Source: Eledone cirrhosa (taxonomy: Eukaryota > Mollusca > Cephalopoda > Octopoda > Eledonidae). From it: a stretch of 64,000 bases of DNA. The notes beneath the pieces were generated by a model. That model saw only the letters and a program-made list of their open reading frames with translations, was not told the origin of the DNA and did no database searches. Below, one piece after another: positions 9,800 to 23,246 of the stretch. The stretch lies in assembly GCA_964016885.1 (NCBI GenBank), contig OZ024748.1:37419047-37483046 (forward strand). The letters are read 5' to 3'. Position 1 is the stretch's first letter. The number at the start of each line of letters is the position of its first letter. Both the position numbers and the translations under genes were made by a program.

Positions 9800-12700
9800 A
9801 TGTCAGTGTCAGTGTTAACTACCTCTAGATATAGTATGACAATGTCAGTGTCAGTGTTTACTACCTCTAGATCTAGTATGACAATGTTAGTGTCAGTGTT
9901 AACTACCTCTAGATCTAGTGTGACAATGTTAGTGTCAGTGTTAACTACCTCTAGATATAGTATGACAATGTTAGTGTCAGTGTTAACTACCTCTAGATCT
10001 AGTATGACAATGTTAGTGTCAGTGTTAACTACCTCTAGATCTAGTATGACAATGTTAGTGTCAGTGTTAACTACCTCTAGATCTAGTGTGACAATGTTAG
10101 TGTCAGTGTTAACTACCTCTAGATATAGTATGACAATGTCAGTGTCAGTGTTAACTACCTCTAGATCTAGTATGACAATGTCAGTGTCATGGTTAACTAC
10201 CTCTAGATCTAGTGTGACAATGTTAGTGTCAGTGTTAACTACCACTAGAACTAGTATGACAATGTCAGTGTCAGTGTTAACTCCCTCTAGATCTAGTATG
10301 ACAATGTTAGTGTCAGTGTTAACTACCACTAGATCTAGTATGACAATGTCAGTGTCAGGGTTAACTACCTCAAGATCTAGTGTGACAATGTTAGTGTCAG
10401 TGTTAACTACCTCTAGATATAGTATGACAATGTCAGTGTCAGTGTTAACTACCTCTAGATCTAGTATGACAATGTCAGTGTCATGGTTAACTACCTCTAG
10501 ATCTAGTGTGACAACGTTAGTGTCAGTGTTAACTACCACTAGATCTAGTATGACAATGTCAGTGTCAGTGTTAACTACCTCTAGATCTAGTATGACAATG
10601 TTAGTGTCAGTGTTAACTACCTCTAGATCTAGTATGACAATGTTAGTGTCAGTGTTAACTACCTCTAGATCTAGTGTGACAATGTTAGTGTCAGTGTTAA
10701 CTACCTCTAGATATAGTATGACAATGTCAGTGTCAGTGTTAACTACCTCTAGATCTAGTATGACAATGTTAGTGTCAGTGTTAACTACCTCTAGATCTAG
10801 TGTGACAATGTTAGTGTCAGTGTTAACTACCTCAAGATCTAGTGTGACAATGTTAGTGTCAGTGTTAACTACCTCTAGTTATAGTATGACAATGTTAGTG
10901 TCAGTGTTAACTACCTGTAGATCTAGTATGACAATATCAGTGTCAGTGTTAACTACCTCTAGATCTAGTATGACAATGTTAGTGTCAGTGTTATCTACCT
11001 CTAGATCTAGTATGACAATGTCAGTGTCAGTGTTAACTACCTCTAGATCTAGTGAGACGATGTTAGTGTCAGTGTTAACTACCTGTAGATCTAGTATGAC
11101 AATGTCAGTGTCAGGGTTAACTAGCTCTAGATCTAGTATGACAATGTTAGTGTCAGGGTTAACTACCACTAGATCTAGTTTGACAATGTTAGTGTCAGTG
11201 TTAACTACCTCTAGATCTAGTGTGACAATGTTAGTGTCAGTGTTAACTACCACTAGATCTAGTGTGACAATGTTAGTGTCAGTGTTAACTACCTCTAGAT
11301 ATAGTATGACAATGTCAGTGTCAGTGTTAACTACCTCTAGATCTAGTATGACAATGTCAGTGTCAGTGTTAACTACCACAAGATCTAGTGTGACAATGTT
11401 AGTGTCAGTGTTAACTACCTCTAGATATAGTATGACAATGTCAGTGTCAGTGTTTACTACCTCTAGATCTAGTATGACAATGTTAGTGTCAGTGTTAACT
11501 ACCACTAGATCTAGTATGACAATGTCAGTGTCAGTGTTAACTACCACTAGATCTAGTGTGACAATGTTAGTGTCAGTGTTAACTACCTCTAGTTATAGTA
11601 TGACAATGTTAGTGTCAGTGTTAACTACCTGTAGATCTAGTATGACAATATCAGTGTCAGTGTTAACTACCTCTAGATCTAGTATGACGATGTCAGTGTC
11701 AGTGTTAACTACCACAAGATCTAGTGTGACAATGTTAGTGTCAGTGTTAACTACCTCTAGATATAGTATGACAATGTCAGTGTCAGTGTTAACTACCACT
11801 AGATCTAGTATGACAATGTCAGAGTTAACTACCTCTAGATGTAATATGACAATGTCAGTGTCAGTGTTAAATACCTCTAGATCTAGTATGACGATGTCAG
11901 TGTCAGTGTTAACTACCACAAGATCTAGTGTGACAATGTTAGTGTCAGTGTTAACTACCTCTAGATATAGTATGACAATGTCAGTGTCAGTGTTTACTAC
12001 CTCTAGATCTAGTATGACAATGTTAGTGTCAGTGTTAACTACCTCTAGATCTAGTGTGACAATGTTAGTGTCAGTGTTAACTACCTCTAGATATAGTATG
12101 ACAATGTCAGTGTCAGTGTTAACTACCTCTAGATCTAGTATGACAATGTCAGTGTCAGTGTTAACTACCTCTACATCTAGTATGACAATGTCAGTGTCAG
12201 TGTTAACTACCACTAGATCTAGTATGACAATGTCAGTGTCAGTGTTAACTACCACAAGATCTAGTGTGACAATGTTAGTGTCAGTGTTAACTACCTCTAG
12301 ATCTAGTATGACAATGTCAGTGTCAGTGTTAACTACCACTAGATCTAGTATGACAATGTCAGAGTTAACTACCTCTAGATCTAGTATGACAATGTCAGTG
12401 TCAGTGTTAACAACCTCTAGATCTACTATGACAATGTCAGTGTCAGTGTTAACTACCACTAGATCTAGTATGACAATGTCAGAGTTAACTACCTCTAGAT
12501 GTAATATGACAATGTCAGTGTCAGTGTTAACTACCTCTAGATCTAGTATGACAATGTCAGTGTCAGTGTTAACTACCTCTAGATCTAGTGTGACAATGTC
12601 AGTGTCAGTGTTAACTACCTCTAGATCTAGTATGACAATGTCAGTGTCAGTGTTAACTACCTCTAGATCTAGTGTGACAATGTCAGTGTCAGTGTTAACT

Positions 12701-14983
12701 ACCTCTAGATCTAGTATGACAATGTTAGTGTCAGTGTTAACTATCTCTAGATCTAGTGTGACAATGTTAGTGTCAGTGTTAACTACCTCTAGATCTAGTG
12801 TGACAATGTTAGTGTCAGTGTTAACTACCTCTAGATATAGTATGACAATGTCAGTGTCAGTGTTAACTACCTCTAGATCTAGTATGACAATGTCAGTGTC
12901 AGTGTTAACTACCACAAGATCTAGTGTGACAATGTTAGTGTCAGTGTTAACTACCTCTAGATATAGTATGACAATGTCAGTGTCAGTGTTTACTACCGCT
13001 AGATCTAGTATGACAATGTTAGTGTCAGTGTTAACTACCTCTAGATCTAGTGTGACAATGTTAGTGTCAGTGTTAACTACCTCTAGATATAGTATGACAA
13101 TGTTAGTGTCAGTGTTAACTACCTCTAGATCTAGTATGACAATGTTAGTGTCAGTGTTAACTACCTCTAGATCTAGTATGACAATGTTAGTGTCAGTGTT
13201 AACTACCTCTAGATATAGTATGACAATGTCAGTGTCAGTGTTAACTACCTCTAGATCTAGTATGACAATGTCAGTGTCATGGTTAACTACCTCTAGATCT
13301 AGTGTGACAATGTTAGTGTCAGTGTTAACTACCACTAGATCTTGTATGACAATGTCAGTGTCAGTGTTAACTCCCTCTAGATCTAGTATGACAATGTTAG
13401 TGTCAGTGTTAACTACCACTAGATCTAGTATGACAATGTCAGTGTCAGGGTTAACTACCTCAAGATCTAGTGTGACAATGTCAGTGTCAGTGTTAACTAC
13501 CTCTAGATCTAGTATGACAATGTCAGTGTCAGTGTTAACTACCTCTAGATCTAGTAAGACAATGTCAGTGTCAGTGTTAACTACCTCTAGATCTAGTGTG
13601 ACAATGTCAGTGTCAGTGTTAACTACCTCTGGATCTAGTATGACAATGTCAGTGTCAGGGTTAACTACCTCAAGATCTAGTGTGACGATGTTAGTGTCAG
13701 TGTTAAATACCTCTAGATCTAGTATGACGAAGTCAGTGTCAGTGTTAACTACCACAAGATCTAGTGTGACAATGTTAGTGTCAGTGTTAACTACCTCTAG
13801 ATATAGTATGACAATGTCAGTGTCAGTGTTTACTACCTCTAGATCTAGTATGACAATGTTAGTGTCAGTGTTAACTACCTCTAGATCTAGTGTGACAATG
13901 TTAGTGTCAGTGTTAACTACCTCTAGATATAGTATGACAATGTCAGAGTCAGTGTTAACTACCTCTAGATCTAGTATGACAATGTCAGTGTCAGTGTTAA
14001 CTACCTCTACATCTAGTATGACAATGTCAGTGTCAGTGTTAACTACCTCTAGATCTAGTATGACAATGTCAGTGTCAGTGTTAACTACCACTAGATCTAT
14101 TATGACAATGTCAGAGTTAACTACCTCTAGATCTAGTATAACAATGTTAGTGTCAGTGTTAACGACCTCTAGATCTAGTATGACAATGTTAGTGTCAGTG
14201 TTAACTACCTCTAGATCTAGTGTGACAATGTTAGTGTCAGTGTTAACTACCTCTAGATATAGTATGACAATGTCAGTGTCAGTGTTAACTACCTCTAGAT
14301 CTAGTATGACAATGTCAGTGTCATGGTTACCTACCTCTAGATCTAGTGTGACAATGTTAGTGTCAGTGTTAACTACCACTAGATCTAGTATGACAATGTC
14401 AGTGTCAGTGTTAACTCCCTCTAGATCTAGTATGACAATGTTAGTGTCAGTGTTAACTACCACTAGATCTAGTATGACAATGTCAGTGTCAGGGTTAACT
14501 ACCTCAAGATCTAGTGTGACAATGTTAGTGTCAGTGTTAACTACCTCTAGATCTAGTATGACAATGTTAGTGTCAGTGTTAACTACCACTAGATCTAGTA
14601 TGACAATGTCAGTGTCAGGGTTAACTACCTCAAGATCTAGTGTGACAATGTCAGTGTCAGTGTTAACTACCTCTAGATCTAGTATGACAATGTCAGTGTC
14701 AGTGTTAACTACCTCTAGATCTAGTATGACAATGTTAGTGTCAGTGTTAACTACCTCTAGATCTAGTATGACAATGTTAGTGTCAGTGTTAACTAACTCT
14801 AGATCTAGTGTGACAATGTTAGTGTCAGTGTTAACTACCTCAAGATCTAGTGTGACAATGTTAGTGTCAGTGTTAACTACCTCTAGTTATAGTATGACAA
14901 TGTTAGTGTCAGTGCTAACTACCTGTAGATCTAGTATGACAATATCAGTGTCAGTGTTAACTACCTCTAGATCTAGTATGACA
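9254..14983. repeat. Segment duplicated about 32.6 kb downstream (source-side copy)
   Basis: The variant order here recurs at 41900-47671. The offset is 32,646 up to about 13.1 kb and 32,688 after it, because the distant copy has one extra monomer near 45.8 kb. Shared landmarks are the CATGG units at 10178 and 10472 (42824 and 43118), an ATG-to-ACG change at 10514 (43160), AGTTAT units at 10850 and 11564 (43496 and 44210), and the 36-bp units. The direction of copying is inferred only from which flanks look older and is not certain. Confidence 0.83.
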
Positions 14984-15025
14984 ATGTTAGTGTCAGTGTT
15001 ATCTACCTCTAGATCTAGTATGACA
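12146..15025. repeat. 2,880-bp duplication, left copy
   Basis: This copy starts with a unit carrying CTACATCT in place of CTAGATCT. It contains 36-bp units at 12356, 12476 and 14108, and the whole order recurs from 15026. Further shared changes are ACCGCT near 12.997 kb, a TTGTATGAC change near 13.34 kb, CTGGATCT near 13.63 kb and GACGAAGTC near 13.73 kb, each found again 2,880 bp later. Length fits 66 units of 42 bp plus three of 36 bp. Confidence 0.85.
12356..12511. repeat. Doublet of 36-bp units spaced 120 bp (first of ten)
   Basis: Two 36-bp units flank two 42-bp units. Doublets start at 12356, 15236, 20426, 28640, 35846, 40160, 45002, 52160, 56558 and 61501, each with the second short unit exactly 120 bp on. 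In the 12.4, 15.2 and 45.0 kb doublets the second unit has GATGTAAT. In the other seven it has GATCTAAT, one change nearer the consensus. The last two have GAGTTTACT in the first short unit. Confidence 0.92.
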
Positions 15026-17863
15026 ATGTCAGTGTCAGTGTTAACTACCTCTACATCTAGTATGACAATGTCAGTGTCAGTGTTAACTACCACTAGATCT
15101 AGTATGACAATGTCAGTGTCAGTGTTAACTACCACAAGATCTAGTGTGACAATGTTAGTGTCAGTGTTAACTACCTCTAGATCTAGTATGACAATGTCAG
15201 TGTCAGTGTTAACTACCACTAGATCTAGTATGACAATGTCAGAGTTAACTACCTCTAGATCTAGTATGACAATGTCAGTGTCAGTGTTAACAACCTCTAG
15301 ATCTACTATGACAATGTCAGTGTCAGTGTTAACTACCACTAGATCTAGTATGACAATGTCAGAGTTAACTACCTCTAGATGTAATATGACAATGTCAGTG
15401 TCAGTGTTAACTACCTCTAGATCTAGTATGACAATGTCAGTGTCAGTGTTAACTACCTCTAGATCTAGTGTGACAATGTCAGTGTCAGTGTTAACTACCT
15501 CTAGATCTAGTATGACAATGTCAGTGTCAGTGTTAACTACCTCTAGATCTAGTGTGACAATGTCAGTGTCAGTGTTAACTACCTCTAGATCTAGTATGAC
15601 AATGTTAGTGTCAGTGTTAACTATCTCTAGATCTAGTGTGACAATGTTAGTGTCAGTGTTAACTACCTCTAGATCTAGTGTGACAATGTTAGTGTCAGTG
15701 TTAACTACCTCTAGATATAGTATGACAATGTCAGTGTCAGTGTTAACTACCTCTAGATCTAGTATGACAATGTCAGTGTCAGTGTTAACTACCACAAGAT
15801 CTAGTGTGACAATGTTAGTGTCAGTGTTAACTACCTCTAGATATAGTATGACAATGTCAGTGTCAGTGTTTACTACCGCTAGATCTAGTATGACAATGTT
15901 AGTGTCAGTGTTAACTACCTCTAGATCTAGTGTGACAATGTTAGTGTCAGTGTTAACTACCTCTAGATATAGTATGACAATGTTAGTGTCAGTGTTAACT
16001 ACCTCTAGATCTAGTATGACAATGTTAGTGTCAGTGTTAACTACCTCTAGATCTAGTATGACAATGTTAGTGTCAGTGTTAACTACCTCTAGATATAGTA
16101 TGACAATGTCAGTGTCAGTGTTAACTACCTCTAGATCTAGTATGACAATGTCAGTGTCATGGTTAACTACCTCTAGATCTAGTGTGACAATGTTAGTGTC
16201 AGTGTTAACTACCACTAGATCTTGTATGACAATGTCAGTGTCAGTGTTAACTCCCTCTAGATCTAGTATGACAATGTTAGTGTCAGTGTTAACTACCACT
16301 AGATCTAGTATGACAATGTCAGTGTCAGGGTTAACTACCTCAAGATCTAGTGTGACAATGTCAGTGTCAGTGTTAACTACCTCTAGATCTAGTATGACAA
16401 TGTCAGTGTCAGTGTTAACTACCTCTAGATCTAGTAAGACAATGTCAGTGTCAGTGTTAACTACCTCTAGATCTAGTGTGACAATGTCAGTGTCAGTGTT
16501 AACTACCTCTGGATCTAGTATGACAATGTCAGTGTCAGGGTTAACTACCTCAAGATCTAGTGTGACGATGTTAGTGTCAGTGTTAAATACCTCTAGATCT
16601 AGTATGACGAAGTCAGTGTCAGTGTTAACTACCACAAGATCTAGTGTGACAATGTTAGTGTCAGTGTTAACTACCTCTAGATATAGTATGACAATGTCAG
16701 TGTCAGTGTTTACTACCTCTAGATCTAGTATGACAATGTTAGTGTCAGTGTTAACTACCTCTAGATCTAGTGTGACAATGTTAGTGTCAGTGTTAACTAC
16801 ATCTAGATATAGTATGACAATGTCAGTGTCAGTGTTAACTACCTCTAGATCTAGTATGACAATGTCAGTGTCAGTGTTAACTACCTCTACATCTAGTATG
16901 ACAATGTCAGTGTCAGTGTTAACTACCTCTAGATCTAGTATGACAATGTCAGTGTCAGTGTTAACTACCACTAGATCTATTATGACAATGTCAGAGTTAA
17001 CTACCTCTAGATCTAGTATAACAATGTTAGTGTCAGTGTTAACGACCTCTAGATCTAGTATGACAATGTTAGTGTCAGTGTTAACTACCTCTAGATCTAG
17101 TGTGACAATGTTAGTGTCAGTGTTAACTACCTCTAGATCTAGTATGACAATGTTAGTGTCAGTGTTAACTACCTCTAGATCTAGTATGACAATGTTAGTG
17201 TCAGTGTTAACTACCTCTAGATCTAGTGTGACAATGTTAGTGTCAGTGTTAACTACCTCTAGATATAGTATGACAATGTCAGTGTCAGTGTTAACTACCT
17301 CTAGATCTAGTATGACAATGTCAGTGTCATGGTTAACTACCTCTAGATCTAGTGTGACAATGTTAGTGTCAGTGTTAACTACCACTAGATCTAGTATGAC
17401 AATGTCAGTGTCAGTGTTAACTCCCTCTAGATCTAGTATGACAATGTTAGTGTCAGTGTTAACTACCACTAGATCTAGTATGACAATGTCAGTGTCAGGG
17501 TTAACTACCTCAAGATCTAGTGTGACAATGTTAGTGTCAGTGTTAACTACCTCTAGATCTAGTATGACAATGTTAGTGTCAGTGTTAACTACCACTAGAT
17601 CTAGTATGACAATGTCAGTGTCAGGGTTAACTACCTCAAGATCTAGTGTGACAATGTCAGTGTCAGTGTTAACTACCTCTAGATCTAGTATGACAATGTC
17701 AGTGTCAGTGTTAACTACCTCTCGATCTAGTATGACAATGTTAGTGTCAGTGTTAACTACCTCTAGATCTAGTATGACAATGTTAGTGTCAGTGTTAACT
17801 ACCTCTAGATCTAGTGTGACAATGTTAGTGTCAGTGTTAACTACCTCAAGATCTAGTGTGACA
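15026..17863. repeat. 2,880-bp duplication, right copy with three added units
   Basis: This copy matches the left copy at offset 2,880 until about 17.1 kb, where three extra units (126 bp) raise the offset to 3,006. The left junction follows a GTTATCTACC unit (14984), which elsewhere is followed by a different unit, so 15026 is a recombination joint. The 36-bp units are at 15236, 15356 and 16988. Confidence 0.82.
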
Positions 17864-19333
17864 ATGTTAGTGTCAGTGTTAACTACCTCTAGTTATAGTA
17901 TGACAATGTTAGTGTCAGTGTTAACTACCTGTAGATCTAGTATGACAATATCAGTGTCAGTGTTAACTACCTCTAGATCTAGTATGACAATGTTAGTGTC
18001 AGTGTTATCTACCTCTAGATCTAGTATGACAATGTCAGTGTCAGTGTTAACTACCTCTAGATCTAGTGAGACGATGTTAGTGTCAGTGTTAACTACCTGT
18101 AGATCTAGTATGACAATGTCAGTGTCAGAGTTAACTAGCTCTAGATCTAGTATGACAATGTTAGTGTCAGTGTTAACTACCACTAGATCTAGTGTGACAA
18201 TGTTAGTGTCAGTGTTAAGTACCTCTAGATCTAGTGTGACAATGTTAGTGTCAGTGTTAACTACCACTAGATCTAGTGTGACAATGTTAGTGTCAGTGTT
18301 AACTACCTCTAGATATAGTATGACAATGTCAGTGTCAGTGTTAACTACCTCTAGATCTAGTATGACAATGTCAGTGTCAGTGTTAACTACCACAAGATCT
18401 AGTGTGACAATGTTAGTGTCAGTGTTAACTACCTCTAGATATAGTATGACAATGTCAGTGTCAGTGTTTACTACCTCTAGATCTAGTATGACAATGTTAG
18501 TGTCAGTGTTAACTACCTCTAGATCTAGTGTGACAATGTTAGTGTCAGTGTTAACTACCTCTAGATATAGTATGACAATGTTAGTGTCAGTGTTAACTAC
18601 CTCTAGATCTAGTATGACAATGTTAGTGTCAGTGTTAACTACCTCTAGATCTAGTATGACAATGTTAGTGTCAGTGTTAACTACCTCTAGATCTAGTGTG
18701 ACAATGTTAGTGTCAGTGTTAACTACCTCTAGATATAGTATGACAATGTCAGTGTCAGTGTTAACTACCTCTAGATCTAGTATGACAATGTCAGTGTCAT
18801 GGTTAACTACCTCTAGATCTAGTGTGACAATGTTAGTGTCAGTGTTAACTACCACTAGATCTAGTATGACAATGTCAGTTTCAGTGTTAACTACGTCTAG
18901 ATCTAGTATGACAATGTTAGTGTCAGTGTTAACTACCACTAGATCTAGTATGACAATGTCAGTGTCAGGGTTAACTACCTCAAGATCTAGTGTGTCAATG
19001 TTAGTGTCAGTGTTAACTACCTCTAGATCTAGTATGACAATGTTAGTGTCAGTGTTAACTACCACTAGATCTAGTATGACAATGTCAGTGTCAGGGTTAA
19101 CTACCTCAAGATCTAGTGTGACAATGTCAGTGTCAGTGTTAACTACCTCTAGATCTAGTATGACAATGTCAGTGTCAGTCTTAACTACCTCTAGATCTAG
19201 TATGACAATGTTAGTGTCAGTGTTAACTACCTCTAGATCTAGTATGACAATGTTAGTGTCAGTGTTAACTACCTCTAGATCTAGTGTGACAATGTTAGTG
19301 TCAGTGTTAACTACCTCAAGATCTAGTGTGACA
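17864..19333. repeat. 1,470-bp interval between AGTTAT marker units
   Basis: This interval is exactly 35 monomers of 42 bp from one AGTTAT unit to the next. The same 1,470-bp interval occurs at 26078-27547, 33284-34753 and 49598-51067 and is always followed by a 3,180-bp interval (3,264 bp after the last). All four contain GTTTCAG followed by TACGTC changes near their right ends (for example 18.88 kb), so they share descent. Confidence 0.85.
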
Positions 19334-22300
19334 ATGTTAGTGTCAGTGTTAACTACCTCTAGTTATAGTATGACAATGTTAGTGTCAGTGTTAACTACCT
19401 GTAGATCTAGTATGACAATATCAGTGTCAGTGTTAACTACCTCTAGATCTAGTATGACAATGTTAGTGACAGTGTTATCTACCTCTAGATCTAGTATGAC
19501 AATGTCAGTGTCAGTGTTAACTACCTCTAGATCTAGTGGGACGATGTTAGTGTCAGTGTTAACTACCTGTAGATCTAGTATGACAATGTCAGTGTCAGGG
19601 TTAACTAGCTCTAGATCTAGTATGACAATGTTAGTGTCAGTGTTAACTACCACTAGATCTAGTGTGACAATGTTAGTGTCAGTGTTAACTACCACTAGAT
19701 CTAGTATGACAATGTCAGTGTCAGTGTTAACTACCTCTAGATCTAGTGTGACAATGTTAGTGTCAGTGTTAACTACCACTAGATCTAGTATGACAATGTC
19801 AGTGTCAGTGTTAACTACCTCTAGATCTAGTATGACAATGTTAGTGTCAGTGTTAACTACCTCTAGATATAGTATGACAATGTCAGTGTCAGTGTTAACT
19901 ACCTCTAGATCTAGTATGACAATGTCAGTGTCAGTGTTAACTACCACAAGATCTAGTGTGACAATGTTAGTGTCAGTGTTAACTACCTCTAGATATAGTA
20001 TGACAATGTCAGTGTCAGTGTTTACCAACTCTAGATCTAGTATGACAATGTTAGTGTCAGTTTTAACTACCTCTAGATCTAGTGTGACAATGTTAGTGTC
20101 AGTGTTAACTACCTCTAGATATAGTATGACAATGTCAGTGTCAGTGTTTACTACCTCTAGATCTAGTATGACAATGTTAGTGTCAGTGTTAACTACCTCT
20201 AGATCTAGTGTGACAATGTTAGTGTCAGTGTTAACTACCTCTAGATATAGTATGACAATGTCAGTGTCAGTGTTAACTACCTCTAGATCTAGTATGACAA
20301 TGTCAGTGTCAGTGTTAACTACCTCTAGATCTAGTATGACAATGTCAGTGTCAGTGTTAACTACCACTAGATCTAGTATGACAATGTCAGTGTCAGTGTT
20401 AACTACCACTATATCTAGTATGACAATGTCAGAGTTAACTACCTCTAGATCTAGTATGACAATGTCAGTGTCAGTGTTAACTACCTCTATATCTAGTATG
20501 ACAATGTCAGTGTCAGTGTTAACTACCACTAGATCTAGTATGACAATGTCAGAGTTAACTACCTCTAGATCTAATATGACAATGTCAGTGTCAGTGTTAA
20601 CTACCTCTAGATCTAGTGTGACAATGTTAGTGTCAGTGTTAACTACCTCTAGATCTAGTATGACAATGTTAGTGTCAGTGTTAACTACCACTAGGTCTAG
20701 TATGACAATGTCAGTGTCAGTGTTAACTACCTCTAGATCTAGTATGACAATGTCAGTGTCAGTGTTAACTACCTCTAGATCTAGTATGACAATGTTAGTG
20801 TCAGTGTTAACTACCACTAGATCTAGTATGACAATGTCAGTGTCAGTGTTAACTACCTCTAGATCTAGTATGACAATGTTAGTGTCAGTGTTAACTACCT
20901 CTAGATCTAGTATGACAATGTTACTGTCAGTGTTAACTACCTCTAGATCTAGTATGACAATGTCAGTGTCAGTGTTAACTACCTCTAGATCTAGTAAGAC
21001 AATGTCAGTGTCAGTGTTAACTACCTCTAGATCTAGTATGACAATATCAGTGTCAGTGTTAACTACCTCTAGATCTAGTAAGACAATGTCAGTGTCAGTG
21101 TTAACTACCTCTAGATCTAGTGTGACAATGTCAGTGTCAGTGTTAACTACCTCTAGATCTAGTATGACAATGTCAGTGTCAGGGTTAACTACCTCAAGAT
21201 CTAGTGTGACGATGTTAGTGTCAGTGTTAAATACCTCTAGATCTAGTATGACGATGTCAGTGTCAGTGTTAACTACCACAAGATCTAGTGTGACAATGTT
21301 AGTGTCAGTGTTAACTACCTCTAGATATAGTATGACAATGTCAGTGTCAGTGTTTACTACCTCTAGATCTAGTATGACAATGTTAGTGTCAGTGTTAACT
21401 ACCTCTAGATCTAGTGTGACAATGTTAGTGTCAGTGTTAACTACCTCTAGATATAGTGTGACAATGTTAGTGTCAGTGTTAACTACCACTAGATCTAGTG
21501 TGACAATGTTAGTGTCAGTGTTAACTACCTCTAGATATAGTATGACAATGTCAGTGTCAGTGTTAACTACCTCTAGATCTAGTATGACAATGTCAGTGTC
21601 AGTGTTAACTACCACAAGATCTAGTGTGACAATGTTAGTGTCAGTGTTAACTACCTCTAGATATAGTATGACAATGTCAGTGTCAGTGTTTACTACCTCT
21701 AGATCTAGTATGACAATGTTAGTGTCAGTGTTAACTACCTCTAGATCTAGTGTGACAATGTTAGTGTCAGTGTTAACTACCTCTAGATATAGTATGACAA
21801 TGTTAGTGTCAGTGTTAACTACCTCTAGATCTAGTATGACAATGTTAGTGTCAGTGTTAACTACCTCTAGATCTAGTATGACAATGTTAGTGTCAGTGTT
21901 AACTACCTCTAGATCTAGTGTGACAATGTTAGTGTCAGTGTTAACTACCTCTAGATATAGTATGACAATGTCAGTGTCAGTGTTAACTACCTCTAGATCT
22001 AGTATGACAATGTCAGTGTCATGGTTAACTACCTCTAGATCTAGTGTGACAATGTTAGTGTCAGTGTTAACTACCACTAGATCTAGTATGACAATGTCAG
22101 TTTCAGTGTTAACTACCTCTAGATCTAGTATGACAATGTTAGTGTCAGTGTTAACTACCACTAGATCTAGTATGACAATGTCAGTGTCAGGGTTAACTAC
22201 CTCAAGATCTAGTGTGACAATGTTAGTGTCAGTGTTAACTACCTCTAGATCTAGTATGACAATGTTAGTGTCAGTGTTAACTACCACTAGATCTAGTATG

Positions 22301-22891
22301 ACAATGTCAGTGTCAGGGTTAACTACCTCAAGATCTAGTGTGACAATGTCAGTGTCAGTGTTAACTACCTCTAGATCTAGTATGACAATGTCAGTGTCAG
22401 TGTTAACTACCTCTAGATCTAGTATGACAATGTTAGTGTCAGTGTTAACTACCTCTAGATCTAGTGTGACAATGTTAGTGTCAGTGTTAACTACCTCAAG
22501 ATCTAGTGTGACAATGTTAGTGTCAGTGTTAACTACCTCTAGTTATAGTATGACAATGTTAGTGTCAGTGTTAACTACCTGTAGATCTAGTATGACAATA
22601 TCAGTGTCAGTGTTAACTACCTCTAGATCTAGTATGACAATGTTAGTGACAGTGTTATCTACCTCTAGATCTAGTATGACAATGTCAGTGTCAGTGTTAA
22701 CTACCTCTAGATCTAGTGGGACGATGTTAGTGTCAGTGTTAACTACCTGTAGATCTAGTATGACAATGTCAGTGTCAGGGTTAACTAGCTCTAGATCTAG
22801 TATGACAATGTTAGTGTCAGTGTTAACTACCACTAGATCTAGTGTGACAATGTTAGTGTCAGTGTTAACTACCTCAAGATCTAGTGTGACA

Positions 22892-23246
22892 ATGTTAGTG
22901 TCAGTGTTAACTACCTCTAGTTATAGTATGACAATGTTAGTGTCAGTGTTAACTAACTCTAGATCTAGTGTGACAATGTTAGTGTCAGTGTTAACTACCT
23001 CAAGATCTAGTGTGACAATGTTAGTGTCAGTGTTAACTACCTCTAGTTATAGTATGACAATGTTAGTGTCAGTGCTAACTACCTGTAGATCTAGTATGAC
23101 AATATCAGTGTCAGTGTTAACTACCTCTAGATCTAGTATGACAATGTTAGTGTCAGTGTTATCTACCTCTAGATCTAGTATGACAATGTCAGTGTCAGTG
23201 TTAACTACCTCTAGATCTAGTGTGACAATGTCAGTGTCAGTGTTAA
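22892..23246. repeat. Junction block with closely spaced AGTTAT units
   Basis: AGTTAT units lie only 126 bp apart (22892 and 23018), separated by a TTAACTAACTC unit. The second is followed by a GTGCTAACT variant near 23074. That trio also occurs at 14.77-14.92 kb and 47.46-47.60 kb, where it is preceded by different sequence. So 22.9 kb is a joint between two higher-order contexts. The same joint is found 8,214 bp later (31106-31460). Confidence 0.75.
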
